Assembly: GCF_003385215.1 (NCBI RefSeq) | Contig: NZ_PQHW01000010.1 | Location: 41,167-105,166, forward strand | DNA length: 64,000 nt | DNA from: Amycolatopsis thermalba | Lineage (GTDB): Bacteria; Actinomycetota; Actinomycetes; Mycobacteriales; Pseudonocardiaceae | Direction of reading: 5' to 3' | Part shown: positions 50,268 to 58,337 of the stretch, piece by piece | Layout of the letters: each line of letters begins with the position of its first letter | How positions within the stretch are numbered: the first letter of the stretch is position 1 | Notes under the pieces: generated by a model | The model's input: the letters and a program-made list of their open reading frames with translations, nothing else | What the model was told of the DNA's origin: nothing | Database searches by the model: none | Translations under genes and position numbers: made by a program

Positions 50268-50903
50268 GTGAGGTGGGGCCTCGCGGCGGTCTGCCTGCTG
50301 GCCGCGGTGGCGATCGGCGTCCCGTTCGCCGGGGACACCACGGCGAGCGGGCCCGACGCGACGATCACCGCGTGGATCGGCGACGCGGTCGGCGGGCAGC
50401 CCGCGCTGCTGCGGTTGTTCGTGCTGCCCACCGAACCGGTCGTGCTGCTGCCGCTGCTGGCGATCGTGGTGCTCGCCTGCGCGCTGGGCCGCCGCTGGGA
50501 CGGCGTGGCATTGGCGGTGCTCGGGGTCGCGGTGCCGGTCGCGCTCAACACCTGGGTGCTCAAGCCGCTGTTCGACCGGATGAAGACCGACTACCTCGCC
50601 TACCCGAGCGGGCACACGGTCAGCATGGTCGCCACGCTCACCGTGCTGGTGCTGCTCGCCCGGCCCGGGACGGCGAAAGCCGTCACCGTCGCAGTGAGCG
50701 CGGTGGTCCTGGTGATCGCCGGCATCGGGCTCGTCGGCCTGGGCTACCACTACCCCACCGACGTGCTGGGCGGCGCGTGCTTCGCCGTCGCCGTGGTGCT
50801 CGCGCTCAGCTCACCGACGCGGCGTCTCGCGCCAGCGCGGTCAGCCGGCTCACCGCCCGCAGGTACTTCTTCCGGTAGCCCCCCTGCAGCATCTCCTCGG
50901 TGA
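50268..50903 (+). CDS. PAP2-family membrane phosphatase
   Basis: A 211-residue PAP2/PgpB-type protein with about five membrane segments. The phosphatase motifs are 'KPLFDRMKTDY' (domain 1), 'YPSGHTVSM' (domain 2) and 'GLGYHYPTDVLGGACFAVAV' (domain 3; the usual first Arg of SRxxxxxH is not obvious, but the His is kept). It would remove phosphate from lipid pyrophosphates or phosphatidates at the membrane. The GTG start at 50268 follows the DUF2252 stop by 3 bp. Its last 98 bp overlap the convergent ZapE gene and encode a Ser/Pro-rich tail. Confidence 0.83.
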   Translation: MRWGLAAVCLLAAVAIGVPFAGDTTASGPDATITAWIGDAVGGQPALLRLFVLPTEPVVLLPLLAIVVLACALGRRWDGVALAVLGVAVPVALNTWVLKPLFDRMKTDYLAYPSGHTVSMVATLTVLVLLARPGTAKAVTVAVSAVVLVIAGIGLVGLGYHYPTDVLGGACFAVAVVLALSSPTRRLAPARSAGSPPAGTSSGSPPAASPR

Positions 50904-51834
50904 ACAGCGCCGCCAGCGACTCACCGGAGACGACCACCGGGACGGCCCGGTCGTAGAGCCGGTCGGCGAAGGCGACCAGCCGCAGCGCGACGTTCTGGTC
51001 CGGCGCCGGCCGCACCCCGCGGATGTGCACCACCGACACGCCGTCGACGAGACGGCCGTAGCGGGACGGGTGCAGCTTCGCCAGGTGCGCGCACAACGCG
51101 TCGAAGTCGTCGAGCGTCGAGCCCTCCCGGCTGTCCGCCGACGCGAGCAGGGTCTCCTCGTCCACCGGCGGCGGCGCCTCGGGCAGGCCGCGGTGCCGGT
51201 AGTCCGGCCCGTCCACCCGCACCACGGAGAACCGCGACGACAGCGACTGGATCTCGCGCAGGAAGTCCTCGGCCGCGAACCGGCCCTCGCCGAGCTTGTC
51301 CGGCAGCGTGTTCGAGGTCGCCGCGACGTACACGCCGGCGTCGGTCAGTTCCCGCAACAGGCGGGTGACCAGCATCGTGTCGCCCGGGTCGTCCAGCTCG
51401 AACTCGTCGATGGCGAGCAGCCGGTGCTCGGACAGCCGCCGCACCGCCTCGCCGAAGCCGAGCGCGCCGACCAGATGGGTCAGTTCGACGAACGTGCCGT
51501 AGGCCTTGGGCGAGGGCGCGTCGTGCCAGGTCGAGGCGAGCAGGTGGGTCTTGCCGACGCCGAACCCGCCGTCCAGGTAGAGGCCCTGCGTGCCGGGCGC
51601 GGGCGCGGACCCGCCGCCGAACAGCGACCGCAGCCTCGACTTCCTGGGCGCCGCCTTTTCGATGCGCGCCGCGAACGCCGAGCACGACTCGACCGCCTGG
51701 GCCTGGCTCGGCTCGTCCGGGTTCGGCACGTACGTGGCGAACCGCACGGCGTCGAAGCGCGGCGGCGGCACCAGGGCGGCGATCAGCTCGTCCGCTCCCA
51801 GCTCGGGCTGCCGGTCGGTGAGGTGCGCGGGCAT
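50806..51834 (-). CDS. zapE: Cell division protein ZapE (AFG1-like ATPase)
   Basis: A 342-residue AFG1/ZapE ATPase. Walker A is 'GLYLDGGFGVGKTHLLASTW', Walker B 'RLLAIDEFELDDPGDTMLVT', with 'RFAAEDFLREIQSLSSRFSV' and 'DYRHRGL' typical of the family. In Escherichia coli ZapE acts on the Z-ring under stress; in actinobacteria its role is less clear. The ATG at 51834 is the first codon of a stand-alone gene. Its 3' end overlaps the PAP2 gene on the opposite strand. Confidence 0.92.
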   Translation of the reverse strand: MPAHLTDRQPELGADELIAALVPPPRFDAVRFATYVPNPDEPSQAQAVESCSAFAARIEKAAPRKSRLRSLFGGGSAPAPGTQGLYLDGGFGVGKTHLLASTWHDAPSPKAYGTFVELTHLVGALGFGEAVRRLSEHRLLAIDEFELDDPGDTMLVTRLLRELTDAGVYVAATSNTLPDKLGEGRFAAEDFLREIQSLSSRFSVVRVDGPDYRHRGLPEAPPPVDEETLLASADSREGSTLDDFDALCAHLAKLHPSRYGRLVDGVSVVHIRGVRPAPDQNVALRLVAFADRLYDRAVPVVVSGESLAALFTEEMLQGGYRKKYLRAVSRLTALARDAASVS

Positions 51835-51889
51835 TCGTCAAGGCTAACGGTGGCGGCTCCGCCTGCCCTGACGGCGGCGGCGTGATGTG

Positions 51890-52645
51890 ATGGAGATCGT
51901 GCGCAGCCTGTGGCCCGACCCCCTCGACGACGTGACCGACGACGACCTGGACCGGATCTACGGCTACCCGGCGGACCTGGACCGGCCGTTCGTGCAGGCC
52001 AACTTCACCGCCTCCGCCGACGGCGCCTCGACCCTGGAGGGCCGGTCCGAGGGCCTGTCCGGCCCGGCGGACAAGCGGATCTTCTTCCACGGCCGCCTGC
52101 TGGCCGACGTCGTGCTGGCCGGCGCCGGCACCGTCCGCGCGGAGAACTACCGCGGCGCCCGCACCAGCCCGGAACGCCGCGAGCGCCGGGCCCGGCTCGG
52201 GCTGGCCGAGGTCCCGCCGATCGCGGTGGTCACCGGCAGCGCCCGGCTCGACCCGTCGGCGCCGCTGTTCACCGACACCACGGTGCCGCCGATCATCATC
52301 ACCACCGAGCACGCCCCCGCGGACCGGCGGCGCGCCCTCGCGGACGCGGGCGCGGACCTCCTCATCGCCGGCGTGGAGACCATCGACCTGCGGAGCGCGC
52401 TCGACCAGCTCGCCGAGCGTGGGCTGATGCGCATCAACTGCGAGGGCGGGCCGCACCTGTTCGGCGAGCTGGTCGCCGAGGACCTGGTCGACCAGCTGTG
52501 CCTGACGGTCGCGCCGCTGCTGGCCGGCGGCGGCGCGGACCGCATCGCGATCGGCCGGATGGCGTCCGAGGCCCGCGACATGGACCTGGCATCGATCCTG
52601 GTCGAAGACGGTTTCACGATGCTGCGGTACCGCCGCCGCCCGTAA
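51890..52645 (+). CDS. RibD C-terminal-domain (pyrimidine reductase family) protein
   Basis: A 251-residue DHFR-fold reductase of the RibD-C family. It has 'PFVQANFTASADGASTLEGR', 'KRIFFHGRLLADVVLAGAGT', 'INCEGGPHLFGELVAEDLVD' and 'LCLTVAPLLAGGGADRIAIG', the last two being hallmarks. No deaminase domain is present, so it is a stand-alone reductase; similar actinobacterial proteins are often called 'pyrimidine reductase family'. The ATG at 51890 or the GTG at 51887 could be used; neither has a clear ribosome site. It precedes the ligase gene by 9 bp. Confidence 0.88.
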   Translation: MEIVRSLWPDPLDDVTDDDLDRIYGYPADLDRPFVQANFTASADGASTLEGRSEGLSGPADKRIFFHGRLLADVVLAGAGTVRAENYRGARTSPERRERRARLGLAEVPPIAVVTGSARLDPSAPLFTDTTVPPIIITTEHAPADRRRALADAGADLLIAGVETIDLRSALDQLAERGLMRINCEGGPHLFGELVAEDLVDQLCLTVAPLLAGGGADRIAIGRMASEARDMDLASILVEDGFTMLRYRRRP

Positions 52646-52654
52646 GGTGGGCAG

Positions 52655-53728
52655 ATGCTGCCGCTGACCCCGCCGATCCAGCCGATGCTGGCGAAACCGG
52701 CGAAGTCGATCCCGGACTCCGACGAGCTGCTGTTCGAGCCCAAGTGGGACGGCTTCCGCTGCCTCGTCTTCCGCGACGGCGACGAGCTGACGCTGCAGTC
52801 GCGGGCCGGGAAGCCGCTGAACCGGTACTTCCCGGAGGTCCTGGCGCAGCTGCCGCCGCTGCTGCCCGACCGGGTGGTGCTGGACGGTGAACTGGTCGTC
52901 GGCCGCGAGGGGCACCTCGACTTCGACGCGCTCACCGAGCGGATCCACCCGGCCGAGTCGCGCATCCGGCTGCTCGCCGAGCAGACCCCGGCCACGTTCG
53001 TCGCGTTCGACCTGCTCGCCCTGGGGGACGAGGCGTTCCTCGGCGAGCCGACCAGCACGCGGCGGGATCGCCTGGCGGAACTCGCCGGGCAGGACCTGAA
53101 CATCACCCCGGCGACCACCGACCCGGCCACCGCGCGGCACTGGTTCGAGCTGTTCGAGGGCGCCGGGCTGGACGGGGTGATCGGCAAACCGCTGGACGCC
53201 GGGTACGAGCCGGGCAAGCGGATCATGATCAAGTACAAGCATTCGCGCACCGCCGACTGCGTGGTGGCCGGGCTGCGCTGGCACAAGGATTCCACGCCCG
53301 GCGAGGCCGTCGGATCGCTGCTGCTCGGGCTCTACGACGACAACGGCGTGCTGCACCACCCGGGTGTGGTGGGGTCGTTCCCGGTGAAGCGGCGCAGGGA
53401 GCTGGCGGAGGAGTTCGCCGGCCTGATCACCGACGGCGCCGGGCACCCGTGGCTGGACGGCACGGTCGAGGGGCAGCGCCTGCCCGGCGGCGTCACGCGG
53501 TGGCGCTCGACCGAGCAGCCGTGGGTGCCGCTGCGGCCGGAGCGGGTCGTCGAGGTCGCCTACGAGCACACCGAGGGCGGGCACCCGTCCCGGTTCCGGC
53601 ACACCGCGCAGTTCATCCGCTGGCGCCCCGACCGCGAGCCGGACTCGTGCACCTACGCCCAGCTCGAGGAGGTCGCCCGCTACGACCTGGACGCGGTCTT
53701 CCACGGCGAGGTCAAGCGGACCCGCTGA
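52655..53728 (+). CDS. ligC: ATP-dependent DNA ligase (LigC type)
   Basis: A 357-residue ATP-dependent DNA ligase. The adenylated lysine is in 'LFEPKWDGFRCLVFRDGDEL' (K30), followed by 'LQSRAGKPLNRYFPEVLAQL', 'RVVLDGELVVGREGHLDFDA', 'TFVAFDLLAL', 'GLDGVIGKPLDAGY' and 'RIMIKYKHSRTADCVVAGLR'. The C-terminal OB domain is 'VVEVAYEHTEGGHPSRFRHT'. LigC-type ligases of mycobacteria and relatives back up LigD in NHEJ or act in base excision repair. A LigD-type polymerase gene lies 5 kb away at 58338, which fits. It overlaps the next gene by TGATG. Confidence 0.93.
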   Translation: MLPLTPPIQPMLAKPAKSIPDSDELLFEPKWDGFRCLVFRDGDELTLQSRAGKPLNRYFPEVLAQLPPLLPDRVVLDGELVVGREGHLDFDALTERIHPAESRIRLLAEQTPATFVAFDLLALGDEAFLGEPTSTRRDRLAELAGQDLNITPATTDPATARHWFELFEGAGLDGVIGKPLDAGYEPGKRIMIKYKHSRTADCVVAGLRWHKDSTPGEAVGSLLLGLYDDNGVLHHPGVVGSFPVKRRRELAEEFAGLITDGAGHPWLDGTVEGQRLPGGVTRWRSTEQPWVPLRPERVVEVAYEHTEGGHPSRFRHTAQFIRWRPDREPDSCTYAQLEEVARYDLDAVFHGEVKRTR

Positions 53729-54288
53729 TGACCGGCCGGATCGAACGACACGCGCTGCGGAGCCCGGGACGGCTGGCCGTCCTCGCGACGGCCCACCTGT
53801 GCCGCCGCCACCGCCGCTCGCCGGAGACGCTCGTCCGGGTGATGTGCCAGGCCCGGAACGACGAGGCGGCCGACCGGGCGCGCACCACGCTGGAGCGCGC
53901 GTGGCACACCAGCCCGCTGTGGCGGGAGAAGATCTGGCACGCCATGCGGGCGGTCCTGGCGGCCGAAGCGGACCGCAACGCCCGGGACGGCCGGGATCTG
54001 CCGTGGGTGGTCATCCTGGCGCTGGTGGACGTCCGGCCCGGGCTCATCGCCCGCTACGACCAGCGCCAGCTGCGCGAGATGCTGCTGAGCGCGGTGGGCG
54101 AGCCCGACGTCCCGTACGTGGTCGCCGCCGCCCGCCGGGCGCTGGACCGGCTGCCCGGCGGGCCCACGCAGCCGGCCCGGCCGGCTCCCCGGCGGTCGTC
54201 CGCGCCCGGCCACTACCGGCCCGGCGGAACCGGGACCGCGGGCTCCGGCGGGTTCAGCACGGGCGGGTTCACCGTCCACGGCGTCTGA
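53728..54288 (+). CDS. Hypothetical protein downstream of ligC
   Basis: A 186-residue protein coupled to the ligase by a TGATG overlap. The first 130 residues form an Arg-rich helical region ('RHALRSPGRLAVLATAHLCR', 'TSPLWREKIWHAMRAVLAAE'). A Pro/Gly-rich tail ('GHYRPGGTGTAGSGGFSTGG') follows and is probably disordered. I see no catalytic motif and do not know the family. Co-translation with LigC hints at a DNA repair link; this is inference. Confidence 0.65.
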   Translation: MTGRIERHALRSPGRLAVLATAHLCRRHRRSPETLVRVMCQARNDEAADRARTTLERAWHTSPLWREKIWHAMRAVLAAEADRNARDGRDLPWVVILALVDVRPGLIARYDQRQLREMLLSAVGEPDVPYVVAAARRALDRLPGGPTQPARPAPRRSSAPGHYRPGGTGTAGSGGFSTGGFTVHGV

Positions 54289-54371
54289 GCGCACCGACCC
54301 CGCTCACCCCCGGCACACCGGCGTCGTGCGAACCTCGGGGGCGAACACGCACCCAGGGAAAGAGGAACGTC

Positions 54372-55889
54372 GTGCCGCGCCGTGGTCTCGTGCTCGCTGT
54401 GCTGCTGTCGGCCCTCCTCGCCGGCTGCACGGCGGGGCCGTCGAAACGGCCGCCGGTCGTGGAGAACGACGAGCCGGTGTCCTCCGCGCCGGCCAGCTCC
54501 GCCACGGACGTGCCGCTGCCGCCGCTGACCGAACCGCGCTCGCCCGCACTGGACTGGGCCGACTGCGACGCCCAGACCCGCAGCCGGCTCGGCACCGAAG
54601 CGCCCGGCTACCTGCGGTTCAGCTGCGGCACCGTGATGTCCACACTGGACGACCCCGCCCTGCCGGGCCGCGTGCAGACCCGCGTGTCCGTCCTCAAGGC
54701 GGGCAACGGCGCGATTCCGCTGGTCGTGGTCAACGACGTCGCGGGCGAGCCCGGCACCCTCCACGCCGCGCGGCTCGCCTCGGCGCTGCCGCCCGCGCTG
54801 TTACAGCGGTTCTCGCTGATCGGCGTCGACCGGCGCGGCACCGGCGAGTCGGACCCGCTGTCGTGCGTGCCCGAGGACACCCGCAGCCAGCTGCTCAACC
54901 AGGACCCGGCCGACGACGACCTGGAACCGCTGCTGGACGCCGCCCGCAAGGCCGGGCAGCAGTGCGCGATCGACCTCGGTGGCGCGCAGCAGGCGTTCGA
55001 CAGCTGGCGCACCGCGGGCGATCTCGAGGAGATCCGCGACGAGCTGGGCGTGCCGAAACTGCACGCGCTCGCGCACGGCGAGGGTTCGCACGTGCTGATC
55101 TCCTACGCGGCCCGGTTCCCGGAGCGGGTCGGGCGGTTCGTGATGGACGGCATCCCGGACCCCTCCAGCGACACGGTCACCGTGCTCGGCGACCTGGCCG
55201 CCGCGCAGCAGGCCACCCTCGACGCCTACGGCCGGGCGGTCGGCCAGGACGCGGCGGTGACAGTGAACGCCGTGATGGACCGGTTGCGCGCGGCGCCGCA
55301 GGTCCTGCCCGGCGGCGCCGAGGTCGGCGCGGGCACGGCGCTGCGGGCGGTGGTCACCGGGCTCGCCGACCGCACCCGCTGGACCGAGCTGGCCCGGGCT
55401 CTGGACGCCGGCCGGGCGGGCGACGTCCGCGGACTCGCCGGGTTCGTCGCACCGATGCTCAACGGCTCGGACGTCTCGCCGTCCCGCCTGGACGGCACGC
55501 TCGCCACCGAGTGCAACGACACGGTCGAGCGGATGCCCGCCGACCGGATCTCCGGGCTGACCACCGAGCTGCGCGGCCGCTACCCCGTCTTCGGCGGGCT
55601 GGTGACGCAGCGGCTCGTGTGGTGCCTGCCGTGGCCGGCGCGCACCGAGCCGCTGCCCACGCTGGGCACCTCCGGGCTGCCGCCGATCCTGGTCACCAGC
55701 ACCCTGACCGACCCGGTCACCCCGGAGACCGGCACGGTGCGCGCGGCGCAGCAGATCCCGAGCGTGGTGCGGGTCGCGTGGCAGGGCGCCGGGCACGGGG
55801 CGCTCGGCTCGCCGTGCGCGGCCGAAGCGGTGCGCGCGTTCCTCGTCGACGGCAAGGTCCCGGCCGACGGCACCCTCTGCCCCGCTTAG
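54372..55889 (+). CDS. TAP-family alpha/beta-hydrolase lipoprotein, probable pseudo-enzyme
   Basis: A 505-residue exported lipoprotein. The signal peptide ends with lipobox LAGC (residues 16-19). The body follows the SlpD/TAP tripeptidyl aminopeptidase fold: 'FSLIGVDRRGTGESDPLSCV', 'WRTAGDLEEIRDELGVPKLH', 'YAARFPERVGRFVMDGIPDP', and the C-terminal 'PPILVTSTLTDPVTP' and 'GAGHGALGSPC'. The nucleophile elbow, normally GxSxG, reads 'ALAHGEGSHVL', where Gly stands for Ser, and the oxyanion NPGGPG loop reads 'VVNDVAGEPG'. It is therefore probably inactive and may bind peptides. GTG 54372 follows GAGGA. It carries a rare TTA codon. Confidence 0.82.
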   Translation: MPRRGLVLAVLLSALLAGCTAGPSKRPPVVENDEPVSSAPASSATDVPLPPLTEPRSPALDWADCDAQTRSRLGTEAPGYLRFSCGTVMSTLDDPALPGRVQTRVSVLKAGNGAIPLVVVNDVAGEPGTLHAARLASALPPALLQRFSLIGVDRRGTGESDPLSCVPEDTRSQLLNQDPADDDLEPLLDAARKAGQQCAIDLGGAQQAFDSWRTAGDLEEIRDELGVPKLHALAHGEGSHVLISYAARFPERVGRFVMDGIPDPSSDTVTVLGDLAAAQQATLDAYGRAVGQDAAVTVNAVMDRLRAAPQVLPGGAEVGAGTALRAVVTGLADRTRWTELARALDAGRAGDVRGLAGFVAPMLNGSDVSPSRLDGTLATECNDTVERMPADRISGLTTELRGRYPVFGGLVTQRLVWCLPWPARTEPLPTLGTSGLPPILVTSTLTDPVTPETGTVRAAQQIPSVVRVAWQGAGHGALGSPCAAEAVRAFLVDGKVPADGTLCPA

Positions 55890-55957
55890 GGGACCCGGCG
55901 CGGCCCCCGTTTAGGCTTGTCCTCCATCCGCCGGACCACTGAGTACTGGGAGTGACT

Positions 55958-57244
55958 GTGCCGTCTTCCGCGGTCGAGACGCCGGCTGTGACGCCGGCGC
56001 CCCGGGACAGCGCGCGACGACCGATTCCCTGGATCGCCGTGTGGCCCGTCCTCGTGCTGGGCGCGGTCGCCGGGTTCTGGTACGTCAGAGAGGTCCTGAC
56101 CCACCTGCCCGCGCTGCTGCACCTGCTCGACCTGGGCGTCTACCGGATCGCGGGCGAGCGCGTGCTCGGCGGCGTGTCCGTCTACGACACGCCGCTGCTG
56201 GGCAACATCCGCGGGCACTGGGAGTTCGTCTACACCCCGTTCGCCGCGCTGTTGTTCACGCCGCTGGCGCCACTGAAGGGTGAACTCTTCACGTGGGTGG
56301 GCGCGCTCGGTGACTACGCGATGCTGGCCGTCGGCGTGTGGGCGGCGCTGTCGCTGCTGCGGTTCCGGCGGGATCTGCGCTTGGTGCTGGTCAGCCTGGC
56401 GGTCGCGGCGCTGCTGATGTGGTGCGAGCCGGTGCGCGAGACGATGGCGTTCGGGCAGATCAACATCCTGCTCATGACGCTGGTGCTGCTCGACCTGGCG
56501 CTGCCGGACTCGTCGAAGGTCAAGGGCGCGCTGATCGGCATCGCCGCCGGGATCAAGCTGACACCCGCGTTCTTCGTGCTGTACCTGCTGGTGACACGCC
56601 GCTACCGGGCGGCGATCGTCGCCGCGGGCACGTTCGTGGTGACCGTGGCGGCCGGGTTCGCGTTCCTGTGGCGCGACTCGGTGACGTTCTGGTCCGGTGC
56701 GTTCATGGACCCGACACGCGTGGGCGTGCCGGAGAACCCGGCGAACGAGTCGCTGCGCGGGTTCTTCGCGCGGGCGACCGGGGTGACCGGCGGGATGCAA
56801 CTCGTGTGGCTGCTGGCCGCGGCCGCGACCGCCGTGGTGTGCCTGCTGCTGGCGCGCCGCCTGGCCGCCCGCGGTGAGGAGCTGGTGGCGGCGACGCTGT
56901 GCGGCCTGGCGACGACGGCCGTGTCGCCCTACAGCTGGGTGCACCACTGGGTGTGGCTGGCGATGCTGCTGATCTGCCTGGCGAACGTCGCGCTGCGCGG
57001 GTCGGTGCTGGGGTGGATCGGGCTGGCCGGGGCCGCGCTCATCACCTCCGGCGGGGTGCTGCCGCTGATCGGCTTCGAGGCCGACACGGTGCTGGGCTTC
57101 CAGCCGGCCGGGCTGACGTGGCTGTTCCAGAACGCCTACCTGTGGCTGACGTTCGCGGTGTTCGTGGCGGTCGCGCTGTACTACCGGACGCCGAAGGACC
57201 CGGCGGCGCTGCCCACGGCGACCGCCTCCGCCAGCAGCCGGTAG
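55958..57244 (+). CDS. GT87 polyprenol-phosphate-dependent mannosyltransferase (DUF2029)
   Basis: A 428-residue multi-pass membrane glycosyltransferase, paralogue of the gene at 36991. It shows 'LHLLDLGVYRIAGERVLGGV' with the catalytic Asp, 'WEFVYTPFAALLFTPLAPL', 'RETMAFGQINILLMTLVLLD', 'IGIAAGIKLTPAFFVLYLLV' and 'TTAVSPYSWVHHWVWLAMLL'. It probably mannosylates lipoglycans at the outer membrane face. The GTG at 55958 has GGGAG 5 bases upstream; the GTG at 55952 overlaps that site. The final 64 bp overlap the convergent LLM gene. Confidence 0.9.
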   Translation: MPSSAVETPAVTPAPRDSARRPIPWIAVWPVLVLGAVAGFWYVREVLTHLPALLHLLDLGVYRIAGERVLGGVSVYDTPLLGNIRGHWEFVYTPFAALLFTPLAPLKGELFTWVGALGDYAMLAVGVWAALSLLRFRRDLRLVLVSLAVAALLMWCEPVRETMAFGQINILLMTLVLLDLALPDSSKVKGALIGIAAGIKLTPAFFVLYLLVTRRYRAAIVAAGTFVVTVAAGFAFLWRDSVTFWSGAFMDPTRVGVPENPANESLRGFFARATGVTGGMQLVWLLAAAATAVVCLLLARRLAARGEELVAATLCGLATTAVSPYSWVHHWVWLAMLLICLANVALRGSVLGWIGLAGAALITSGGVLPLIGFEADTVLGFQPAGLTWLFQNAYLWLTFAVFVAVALYYRTPKDPAALPTATASASSR

Positions 57245-58194
57245 GAGTCCAGCATCTCGGCGCGGTCGTAGGTGCTCGTGGTCACCAGGACCTCGTCGGC
57301 GCCGGTGCGGTCCACCAGGCCGGCCAGGGCCGCGGCCGCCGCGTCCGGGGTGCCGGCGATCTGCCCCTGCCGGGCGTCGTCGAAGTAGCGTCGTTCGCGG
57401 TCGGTCATCGGGGTCGCCAGGATCTCCCCCGCCGGGCGCAGCGGCGGGAACACGCCGTGCGTGCGCGACCAGGCCGACGACCACGCCTCCGGCACCAGCA
57501 GCCGCTCGGCGGCCGCGCGCGTCCCGGCCACCGCGACCGTCGCCGAGACGATCACGTACGGCATCGGGCAGCGGGACGACGGGACGAAGCCGTCGCGGTA
57601 GCGGGTGATCGCCTCGATCATGGGTGCCTCGCCGCGCACCGAGCCGATGACCAGCGGCAGCCCCAGCTCGGCGGCCAGGTCCGCGCCCGCCCCGGTGGCC
57701 AGCAGGAACGCCGGGACCGGCTGCCCCTCGGCCGGGAAGGCGTGCACCCCGGGGAACGCGCGCTGGGTGCCGTCGAGGTAGCCGAGCAGCAGCCGGACCT
57801 GCTCGCCGAAGCGGTCGGCGTCGTCCTTGTCGTGGCCGAGCGCGCGCCGCACGCCGCCGGTGAACCCGACCGAGCGGCCCAGCCCCATGTCGATCCGGCC
57901 CGGGTGCAGAGCCTCCAGCACACCGAACTGCTCCGCCACGACGAGCGGCTGGTGGTTGGGCAGCATCACGCCACCGGTGCCGACGCGGATGCGCGAGGTG
58001 GCATCAGCGACGGCGGCGGCGAGCACGGTGGGCGCGGACCCGGCCACCCCGGGCACGCTGTGGTGCTCGGACACCCAGAACCGGTGGTAGCCCAGTTCCT
58101 CGGCCTCCCGCGCGAACGCCACGGTCTCGCGCAGGGCCTGAGCGTGGGTGCCACCTTCGCGGGTACGGGACCGATCGAGCACGGACAGCTTCAC
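57181..58194 (-). CDS. LLM-class oxidoreductase (MsnO8-like luciferase family)
   Basis: A 337-residue luciferase-like protein. The N-terminus 'LSVLDRSRTREGGTHAQALR' and 'YHRFWVSEHHSVPGVAGSAP', 'RIRVGTGGVMLPNHQPLVVA', 'IDMGLGRSVGFTGGVRRALG' define the MsnO8/YvbT-type subgroup, which are FMN-dependent or orphan oxidoreductases. The start is GTG at 58194 with a weak AAGGC site. It is convergent with the GT87 gene (64-bp overlap) and 143 bp from the LigD-type polymerase gene on the same strand. The substrate is not predictable. Confidence 0.87.
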   Translation of the reverse strand: MKLSVLDRSRTREGGTHAQALRETVAFAREAEELGYHRFWVSEHHSVPGVAGSAPTVLAAAVADATSRIRVGTGGVMLPNHQPLVVAEQFGVLEALHPGRIDMGLGRSVGFTGGVRRALGHDKDDADRFGEQVRLLLGYLDGTQRAFPGVHAFPAEGQPVPAFLLATGAGADLAAELGLPLVIGSVRGEAPMIEAITRYRDGFVPSSRCPMPYVIVSATVAVAGTRAAAERLLVPEAWSSAWSRTHGVFPPLRPAGEILATPMTDRERRYFDDARQGQIAGTPDAAAAALAGLVDRTGADEVLVTTSTYDRAEMLDSYRLLAEAVAVGSAAGSFGVR

Positions 58195-58337
58195 GCCTTG
58201 GTCAACACGCCGGCCCCGCCACGTGTTCCGGTCCCGGCGCGAGCAGCGTCACTCGGAGCGGACCGGACCGGCACGAAGATCGCCCGGGCGAGGCCGGTGA
58301 GCACCGATCCGCTGCACACCTGCCACCCGCGGCCACC

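Noticed and set aside
48552..50750. 732-residue minus-strand frame with 7-residue 'VPRSRAR' repeats
   Set aside because: The peptide repeat is a by-product of the 21-bp DNA array, and the remainder is antisense to DUF2252 and PAP2 genes.
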